Notes under the pieces: model-generated
The model's database searches: none
Told to the model about the DNA's origin: nothing
Seen by the model: the letters and a program-made list of their open reading frames with translations, nothing else
Position numbers and translations under genes: made by a program
In this document: piece by piece, positions 55,746-64,000 of the stretch
How positions within the stretch are numbered: position 1 is the stretch's first letter
Layout of the letters: every line of letters begins with the position of its first letter
From: Litoribacterium kuwaitense
GTDB lineage: Bacteria; Bacillota; Bacilli; Bacillales; DSM-28697
DNA: 64,000 nucleotides
NCBI RefSeq assembly: GCF_011058155.1
Contig: NZ_JAALFC010000014.1
Coordinates: 1 to 64,000 of the forward strand
Direction of reading: 5' to 3'

Positions 55746-57035
55746 ATGGATATCGTTGTGCTCTGTGATGATTTAACAGGTGCAAATGCAACAGGCGTGA
55801 AATTGACCAAAAAAGGATTTAAAACCGCAACGGTCATACACGGCCTTCCGTTGCCTGAATCTGGATACGATGCGCTCTGTTTAGATACAGACAGTCGCTA
55901 TGTCACAGCGAGCCAAGCACGAAATCGTGTGATGGCCGCACTAAAAGAAAGCTCAAAGATCGGTCAGGCAAATATGTACAGTAAACGAATAGATAGTACC
56001 TTAAGAGGAAATATCGGCATTGAAATTGAAGCAATGCTTGAATTTTTAGAAGAAGATGCCATCGCCATTGTCGTTTCTTCTTTTCCTGACTCTGGACGAA
56101 CAACGATAGGCGGATTTCTTCTCGTCGACAATGTACCTCTTCAGCAAACTGATGTCGCCACTGATCCGATACGTCCGTTAACAACTTCCAAAGTAGAAGA
56201 AATGATCCATCTTCAAACAGATCTTCCCATTACTACACTAGGTCTTGATGTCGTTCTAGAGGGTCAGGAAAAACTAGAACAAGAAATCAATCGTGTAAAA
56301 CAACATTTTAAAATCATTTGTATCGATGCAGTTACAGATGAACACATCGATTTGATTGCTGATGTTGTGAATAATATTCAGACGCCTGTTCTCTCCGTCG
56401 ACCCTGGACCTTTTACAGCGGCTTATGCGAATAGAAAAGTGGATCATGCACAAAAAAGCCAAAAGTATTTAATCACAATCGGAAGTGTTACTTCCCAAAC
56501 TGGGCTGCAGATTGATTACTTCACGCAAAAAACGAAGGTCAAACCAATCTATGTCAACCCTGCGAACCTTGCAACATTTACAGAAAAGTGGAGTCACGAG
56601 GTTAACCGAGTCGTGCAGGAAGCGGAGGATACATTACAGCACACAGATATTCTCCTCATTACAACCTACCATCCCGGTCATAATATTCTAGACCTGTCGT
56701 CGATGGCTGTAAAAGAAGACACAACAGAAGGCGGTCTTGCCAAACGAATCACAGACGGTTTAGGTGCCATCAGCCGCCGAGTGTTAGAAAAGAATCGAGA
56801 TGTCTTTAAAGGCTGCTACCTTAGCGGCGGAGATGTAACCGCTTCCGTAGGGTCCATTACCCGCGCCCATGGCATCGAGTTACATGATGAGATTATGCCA
56901 TTAGCAGCGTTTGGAAGCTTCATTGACGGCTACTTAGATGGAATGCCTGTCGTCACGAAAGGGGGCATGATTGGTGATAAGAAAGCCTTGTACACCTGTA
57001 TGAATTACTTAATCTCTTCTACAAAAAACACTTAA
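55746..57035 (+). CDS. Four-carbon acid sugar kinase (DUF1537), second copy
   Basis: 429 residues with LCDDLTGANATGVKLTKKG at the start, SKRIDSTLRGNIGIEIE and SSFPDSGRTTIGGFLLV in the substrate domain, and YLSGGDVTASVG and VTKGGMIGDKKAL in the nucleotide domain. It differs clearly from the copy at 49.8 kb (SGGDVT against TGGDTA, KGGMIG against KAGAFG), so the two belong to different subgroups and probably prefer different isomers. It starts 18 bases after deoR, with AAAGGAGGG before it. Confidence 0.88.
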   Translation: MDIVVLCDDLTGANATGVKLTKKGFKTATVIHGLPLPESGYDALCLDTDSRYVTASQARNRVMAALKESSKIGQANMYSKRIDSTLRGNIGIEIEAMLEFLEEDAIAIVVSSFPDSGRTTIGGFLLVDNVPLQQTDVATDPIRPLTTSKVEEMIHLQTDLPITTLGLDVVLEGQEKLEQEINRVKQHFKIICIDAVTDEHIDLIADVVNNIQTPVLSVDPGPFTAAYANRKVDHAQKSQKYLITIGSVTSQTGLQIDYFTQKTKVKPIYVNPANLATFTEKWSHEVNRVVQEAEDTLQHTDILLITTYHPGHNILDLSSMAVKEDTTEGGLAKRITDGLGAISRRVLEKNRDVFKGCYLSGGDVTASVGSITRAHGIELHDEIMPLAAFGSFIDGYLDGMPVVTKGGMIGDKKALYTCMNYLISSTKNT

Positions 57036-57050
57036 AAAAGGATGATGTAT

Positions 57051-58067
57051 ATGAGCAATAAAAATAACCCTACGATCGCAATTCCTATCGGAGACCCTGC
57101 AGGAATCGGACCTGAAATCGTTATTAAATCACTGGCACAAAAAGAAATTTATGATGTCTGTAATCCACTCGTCATTGGCGATAAAGATGTATTGGAAACG
57201 ATCATGGAAGCCATTGATACACACTTGAACATCCATATCATCAAAAAAACGAACGAGGCAAACTATGAGCCAGGCACCATTGATTTAATCGACTTAAATA
57301 ATGTCGAAATCGACAGCTATGAAATGGGAGTGGTATCTGGAATGTGCGGACAAGCTTCCTATGAATATATCAAAAAAGCGCATGACTTGATAGAAAACGA
57401 GGAAGCCGATGCAATTTGCACACCTCCGATCAATAAAGAGTCCCTTCAAGCGAGCGACGTCCCTTACATTGATCATACAGCTATGTTATCAGCGTTCACA
57501 GATTCTCATGATCCCATGACCATGTTTGAAGTCAACGACTTGCGAATCTTCTTTTTGACGAGACATGTTTCATTAAAAGATTCAATTCCAATGATGACCA
57601 AAGAGCGTGTGGAAGATTACCTTATCCGTTGTAAAGAAGCATTGGAGCTTCTAGGAATTGATGAACCAAAGCTTGCTCTTGCAGGATTAAATCCACACTC
57701 AGGTGAAGGCGGGTTGTTTGGGAGAGAAGAAATTGATGAATTAACGCCTGGACTTGAGGCAGCGAGACAGCGAGGAGTAGAAGTAAATGGACCTGTTCCT
57801 GCCGATTCAGTTTTCCACCAAGCGGCTCACGGCAAGTATGATGCTGTTTTATCCCTCTATCATGACCAAGGACACATTGCAGCCAAAATGTATGATTTTG
57901 AGCGTACAGTCTCTGTCACCAATGGATTGCCTTATCTCCGCACATCGGTGGACCACGGAACAGCTTTTGATATTGCTGGAAAAGGAATCGCCAGCTCTGT
58001 AAGTATGGTAGAAGCGATTAAAGCTGCAGCTAAATACACCCCATTCTTTAGGAAACAAATAAAATAA
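57051..58067 (+). CDS. PdxA2-type 4-phospho-acid dehydrogenase, second copy
   Basis: 338 residues from ATG 57051. [15 protein letters not shown], the His motif [36 protein letters not shown] and [15 protein letters not shown] are all in order. The stretch after the HDQGH motif differs from the first copy ([13 protein letters not shown] against VLGLEAGVNITVG), again suggesting a different substrate preference. Expected to oxidise and decarboxylate the kinase product to a triose phosphate. Confidence 0.88.
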   Translation: MSNKNNPTIAIPIGDPAGIGPEIVIKSLAQKEIYDVCNPLVIGDKDVLETIMEAIDTHLNIHIIKKTNEANYEPGTIDLIDLNNVEIDSYEMGVVSGMCGQASYEYIKKAHDLIENEEADAICTPPINKESLQASDVPYIDHTAMLSAFTDSHDPMTMFEVNDLRIFFLTRHVSLKDSIPMMTKERVEDYLIRCKEALELLGIDEPKLALAGLNPHSGEGGLFGREEIDELTPGLEAARQRGVEVNGPVPADSVFHQAAHGKYDAVLSLYHDQGHIAAKMYDFERTVSVTNGLPYLRTSVDHGTAFDIAGKGIASSVSMVEAIKAAAKYTPFFRKQIK

Positions 58068-58089
58068 ATTTTTAAACCAGAATGTAAGT

Positions 58090-58200
58090 GCAAAAAAAGA
58101 GCCCCCTTGGTGTAGAAAGAGTTTAAACCTACCACAGATCCAGAACTCGTACCCCAAGGGAGGACTCGTCTTGCATTATAACCAAAACGAAAATCATTAG
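58090..58200 (+). mobile_element. IS110-family left-end remnant with first codons of its transposase
   Basis: An A-tract and GAGCC lead into a bulged hairpin (58099-58110 with 58154-58167). GGGAGG lies seven bases before TTG 58171, which opens MHYNQNENH and stops at 58200. The MxxNQNE opening is, as I recall, typical of Bacillus IS110-family transposases. The same layout (A-tract, GAGCC, TTGGTRT hairpin, AAGGAGG, start) recurs on the minus strand at 61.3 kb before a clear IS110-type fragment. The rest of the element is missing. Confidence 0.5.
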
Positions 58201-58291
58201 CAATTTGAAACAATCTTTTGCATGTTCATAAACATACAACTTCATTCATATTCAGATGAAACTTATCGTTCTTTAAAGGAGATGAATAAGC

Positions 58292-59665
58292 ATGGAAGCA
58301 CCAGGTGGACAAATTATCTTAGGTTTGGTCGTCGGAATTGCCTTACTCGTTTTCTTAGTCATGAAAACAAAAATACACGCCTTTATCGCTTTAATTGCAT
58401 CCTCTTCTGTCATCGGTCTTATAGCCGGTATGACGCCTCCAGATGTCGCAAATGCAATTACAAACGGCTTCGGAGGAACACTCGGGTCGATCGGTATTGT
58501 CATTGGATTTGGGGTCATGCTTGGCAGGGTCATGGAAGTTGCGGGCGCCTCGGAACGCCTCGCCTATTCTTTTGTACGTATGTTAGGAAAACGAAGAGAG
58601 GACTGGGCGATGGCTTTAACCGGTTATGTTGTTTCTATTCCTATTTTTGTAGACTCCGCCTTTGTTATTTTAACACCGTTAGTGAAAGCGATTTCAAAAA
58701 AGACAAAAAGATCCGTTATCACACTCGGAGTAGCGTTAGCTATCGGTCTTGTAGTTACCCACTCTTTAGTTCCTCCTACACCTGGACCGCTTGGAGTAGC
58801 AGGGATTTTTGGTGTCAGTGTCGGTGTTATGATTCTTTGGGGCTTGATTTTCTCCGTGCCGCTGATTATCGTTGGGGTCTTATACGCCAAATGGATCGGT
58901 AAAAAAATACACCAGCTTCCAGATGAAGATGGCTTAGGCTGGGTACGTCCGGAAAAACCAGCAGATACTTACGAGGAATTTATCGAGCAGCAAGAAAGCA
59001 AACAGCTGCCTTCCCTAGCCTTGTCCATGGCTCCTATCTTAATTCCGATTCTATTGATTTTTGCTAACACCGTAGTTACCGCTCAGGAATTAACTGAAGG
59101 AATTTTCGGATATATTCAGTTCTTTGGTAATCCAGTTATCGCCGTTGGACTCGGCCTTGTCTTTGCTATTTATACATTAACAACGAGACTAAACCGCAAC
59201 GAATCTCTTGACCGTATGGAAGAAGGCATCAAAGCTGCAGGAATTATCCTGCTCGTCACTGGTGCCGGTGGAGCCCTTGGGAACGTCCTTCGTGAAAGTG
59301 GATCTGGAGATTATGTAGCTCAATTAATCGTAAATATGTCCGTTCCATTGGTCCTTCTGCCCTTCTTCGTCTCTAGTTTTGTTCGACTAGTTCAAGGTAG
59401 TGGCACAGTCGCGATGATTACTGCAGCATCCATTACAGCACCCATTCTTTCTGGCGTGGATGGGGTTTATATGCCCCTCGCAGCGATAGGAGCCACGACA
59501 GGATCTCTGCTGTTCTCCTATTTTAATGATAGTTTTTATTGGGTCGTTAACCGTATGTTAGGCATCCGCAACGCTAAGGAACAGATTATGGTATGGTCAA
59601 TACCAACTACTTTAGCCTGGTTGACAGCGTTCATTTTGTTAGTCGTTTTCTCCATTTTCTTGTAA
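58292..59665 (+). CDS. GntP-family gluconate:H+ symporter type permease
   Basis: 457 residues, 12 or more membrane segments. GntP hallmarks are GFGVMLGRVMEVAGASERLA, IPIFVDSAFVILTPL, HSLVPPTPGPLGVAG and VRLVQGSGTVAMITA. Its position after deoR, a DUF1537 kinase and pdxA2 suggests transport of a four-carbon acid rather than gluconate. AAAGGAG precedes ATG 58292. An IS110 remnant lies between pdxA2 and this gene, so it may rely on read-through or a new promoter. Confidence 0.9.
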   Translation: MEAPGGQIILGLVVGIALLVFLVMKTKIHAFIALIASSSVIGLIAGMTPPDVANAITNGFGGTLGSIGIVIGFGVMLGRVMEVAGASERLAYSFVRMLGKRREDWAMALTGYVVSIPIFVDSAFVILTPLVKAISKKTKRSVITLGVALAIGLVVTHSLVPPTPGPLGVAGIFGVSVGVMILWGLIFSVPLIIVGVLYAKWIGKKIHQLPDEDGLGWVRPEKPADTYEEFIEQQESKQLPSLALSMAPILIPILLIFANTVVTAQELTEGIFGYIQFFGNPVIAVGLGLVFAIYTLTTRLNRNESLDRMEEGIKAAGIILLVTGAGGALGNVLRESGSGDYVAQLIVNMSVPLVLLPFFVSSFVRLVQGSGTVAMITAASITAPILSGVDGVYMPLAAIGATTGSLLFSYFNDSFYWVVNRMLGIRNAKEQIMVWSIPTTLAWLTAFILLVVFSIFL

Positions 59666-59682
59666 AAAACGATAGAATCATT

Positions 59683-59737
59683 AGGGGCTGTATCAAAAGA
59701 TCATGAAAAAATGTGGTCTCTTACAACCCCTTTTTTT
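59683..59737 (+). terminator. Terminator after the GntP-type gene
   Basis: AGGGG-TGTA-AGA pairs with TCT-TACA-CCCCT in an interrupted stem, followed by seven T. Confidence 0.75.
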
Positions 59738-60324
59738 GTTTTATCTGGGTAGAATATACAATGAAGTTCTTGTAAGGTTGTAAGTATCGTTTATTGCAAT
59801 TAAAAATGACGGCATCCGTGACATACCTACACCTTGTTCACAATATACAGCACTAAATTCGCTCCGTGTTAACCCACTAGACGAGAATCAGACCATTTCA
59901 GCTTTACATCTAGATTGTGCGAAAAAATGAATTTTTAATTAATTCATTTCCCATTGAATGTCTCTTTCAATATCCTCTCACTTGAATGATTAATCATCTC
60001 TGCCTTCGCTTTTTCACTCATTTGTTACTTTGAGTTTCCTCAGCTTACACTCCGAGACCGTCATGTTTTTAAACTGTTTTGATTTGTTCTCGACGTTGAA
60101 ACAGCGACAACCTTGGACAGGATGATATATGATAAATGACCATTGTTTCATTCGACGAACGTTCTCTGTTCATTAAACCAGACTAATGTGTTTGATTCAT
60201 GGATTCGCAGGAATTTACATACTTTGTATCTCCTGTACTCTGAGATCAAACCCGAGGATTTTTTATAGCACTCCCGTATAACATATATGGGTTCGTACGC
60301 ACGATTCGTGATTGGATCAGTCAA
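59738..60324. other. Gene-free stretch
   Basis: About 590 bases without a supported gene, RNA or strong hairpin on either strand. Stop codons are dense in all frames. Confidence 0.5.
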
Positions 60325-61050
60325 CTAAAAAGGTAATGAGGGAAAATTCCCCTGAGGATCATCTAAAGTAGTATGATCAATGACATAAGACTCTCCACCC
60401 TCATGCTTCTTTAAAGTAAACACTCTTTTAAAATGATGAATGTCTTCAATTTGCTCATATTTCCCTTCAATAGTGACGATCACATGATCACCTTTATCGC
60501 TTACATTTACATTTGTAAACGTTCCATTTTTGTTTACATAATCCAATGTTCCCCCCCACGATTCAGTTGCCCTGTATTCATAGAGACCATCAACTTTACC
60601 TTCATCTTCTTCAGATATGTATTCGGGGTTTTCGGGATAGTAAAATGAAATGAGTTGTTCGATATGTTTTGTACTATGGTACACCTTCAATTTTTGTTTG
60701 ATTTGTTCTCTAGCTGCATCATCTATATAAGATTTCTGAGTTTCTTGAAACAGTTCATTTAATGCTAATGAATCGTTCGTCCAATCTTCTATTTGAATAA
60801 AGGCCTCTATGATCGTTTTATTATCATCGTTTAAGAGTTGCTCGTTTAATTCAACAGGATTCTTAATATTTTGCAATGCATCTTGTGCAGCATTTTTTGA
60901 TATTGGTGTTATAGACTCGTTTTTGCGATCACCGTCTTTTCCTGGATCATTAACAGTTTCAATTTCACCTTCAGAAGATGGTTTACTACAAGCAGCTCCC
61001 ACTACAAATAAACAAATCAATAAACAATGCAATATGCTTTTTTTCCTCAT
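60325..61050 (-). CDS. Hypothetical secreted lipoprotein
   Basis: 241 residues from ATG 61050, nine bases after GGGG. The signal peptide (MRKKSILHCLLICLFVVG) ends in lipobox GAACS, followed by a charged, unstructured linker (to about residue 50) and a globular part rich in Asp/Glu and aromatic residues. I recognise no domain. It lies between two IS110 remnants and away from any operon, and could be a lineage-specific accessory gene. Confidence 0.75.
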   Translation of the reverse strand: MRKKSILHCLLICLFVVGAACSKPSSEGEIETVNDPGKDGDRKNESITPISKNAAQDALQNIKNPVELNEQLLNDDNKTIIEAFIQIEDWTNDSLALNELFQETQKSYIDDAAREQIKQKLKVYHSTKHIEQLISFYYPENPEYISEEDEGKVDGLYEYRATESWGGTLDYVNKNGTFTNVNVSDKGDHVIVTIEGKYEQIEDIHHFKRVFTLKKHEGGESYVIDHTTLDDPQGNFPSLPF

Positions 61051-61132
61051 CAATTTATTTCCCCTTCTCTAAAGAGTGTTGAAGGTTTACAAGTCATTTT
61101 ATCAGAATTTTCCTCTGTTTTACCGTGTTCTC

Positions 61133-61315
61133 TTAACGTTTTAAGCATTCGTTGATAAAATACTCAAAGTCTCCTTGTGACTGTGAGATCGAAAACGATT
61201 TCTGGAGTTGCGCGATCATCTGTAAAGCAAGCGTCCTGTGTACTTTTCGAAATATCGATCCCGACCACTAGTTTAGTGTGTTTTTAAAGAATTTTGTGGC
61301 TTTTTTATCATTCAT
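61133..61315 (-). pseudogene. IS110-family transposase N-terminal fragment
   Basis: AAGGAGG (61324-61330) precedes ATG 61315, which opens MNDKKATKFFKNTLN. Shifting frame after residue 14 gives KLVVGIDISKSTQDACFTDD, the RuvC-like DEDD start of IS110 transposases with its first catalytic Asp. A second shift leads to about 20 more residues before a stop at 61133. Only about 60 of the usual 400 residues remain. Truncation is real; the shifts may be decay or sequence errors. Confidence 0.75.
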
Positions 61316-61327
61316 TGTGGAGACCTC

Positions 61328-61383
61328 CTTGGTATTTGACCAGATTTGACAACCCATTTCATACCAAGAAGGCTCTTTTTTGT
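61328..61383 (-). mobile_element. Left-end hairpin of the IS110 remnant
   Basis: CTTGGTAT (61328-61335) pairs with ATACCAAG (61361-61368), and the minus-strand lead-in is an A-tract plus GAGCC. In IS110 elements the non-coding end next to the transposase encodes the bridge RNA; whether this remnant kept that is unknown. Confidence 0.5.
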
Positions 61384-61429
61384 TCAAGTCGGCGAAATTT
61401 CTCCTAACAGCAATGCTCCTTTTACATAT

Positions 61430-64000
<2,571 letters not shown>

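Noticed and set aside
58222-58902. 226-residue open frame overlapping gntP in another frame
   Set aside because: Cys/Arg-rich composition and full overlap with a clear permease gene; a shadow frame.

Overview
The window looks like a low-to-mid GC Firmicute of the Bacillaceae, probably an alkaliphilic Bacillus-type genome (Shouchella/Alkalihalobacillus-like). This rests on strong AGGAGG ribosome-binding sites, catabolite-responsive elements (cre) of the CcpA type, a XylR-like operator, an rbsRKDACB operon in Bacillus order and a ykoN/ykoP/ykoQ-like group. Genus is inference. I see no rRNA, tRNA or CRISPR array. Almost everything is carbon or amino-acid scavenging: sugar-acid, glucuronide, ribose, peptide and galactoside use, each unit with its own regulator and transporter.

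Layout. 0-0.2 kb: end of a probable insertion sequence that appears to cut a gene lying downstream of uxaC. 0.3-10.1 kb: a glucuronide operon on the minus strand (TRAP binding protein, beta-glucuronidase, TRAP small and large membrane subunits, GH31 glycosidase, uronate isomerase) and a divergent ROK repressor; a shared operator, two overlapping promoters and a cre are visible. 10.2-17.2 kb: oligopeptide ABC operon ending in a leucyl aminopeptidase. 17.7-18.9 kb: second ROK regulator. 19.3-22.3 kb: ykoP, ykoN and ykoQ homologues. 22.5-28.2 kb: ribose operon. 28.4-32.5 kb: APC permease, HisD-like dehydrogenase and DegT-type PLP enzyme. 32.8-35.1 kb: threonine-synthase-like PLP enzyme, RidA and a YheO-type regulator. 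35.3-41.4 kb: DASS transporter remnant, APH-like kinase, paired ABC exporters and a small membrane protein. 42-48.6 kb: six-hairpin glycosidase-like gene and membrane-anchored AraC regulator, divergent from a CUT1 sugar transporter without an ATPase. 48.8-59.7 kb: two complete, differently regulated four-carbon acid-sugar cassettes (DUF1537 kinase plus PdxA2-type dehydrogenase), one with a KdgT permease and a PrpR-like regulator, the other with a GntP permease and a DeoR regulator. 58.1 and 61.2 kb: two IS110-family left-end remnants. 61.4-64 kb: lacZ-type GH2 beta-galactosidase running off the window.

A cross-cutting observation is that seven genes are broken or mis-terminated, and eleven reading-frame breaks are each repaired by changing one base, ten of them by adding a base to a short run of identical bases. 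I therefore suspect consensus errors rather than gene death for most of them; one in-frame TGA in the six-hairpin gene does not fit this explanation.

Metabolically, glucuronides would enter by the TRAP system and be cut to glucuronate and isomerised by UxaC; D-threonate/erythronate-like acids would be phosphorylated and oxidatively decarboxylated to a triose phosphate; ribose, peptides and galactosides would feed central metabolism under CcpA. The substrate of the HisD/DegT/APC unit is unknown to me.
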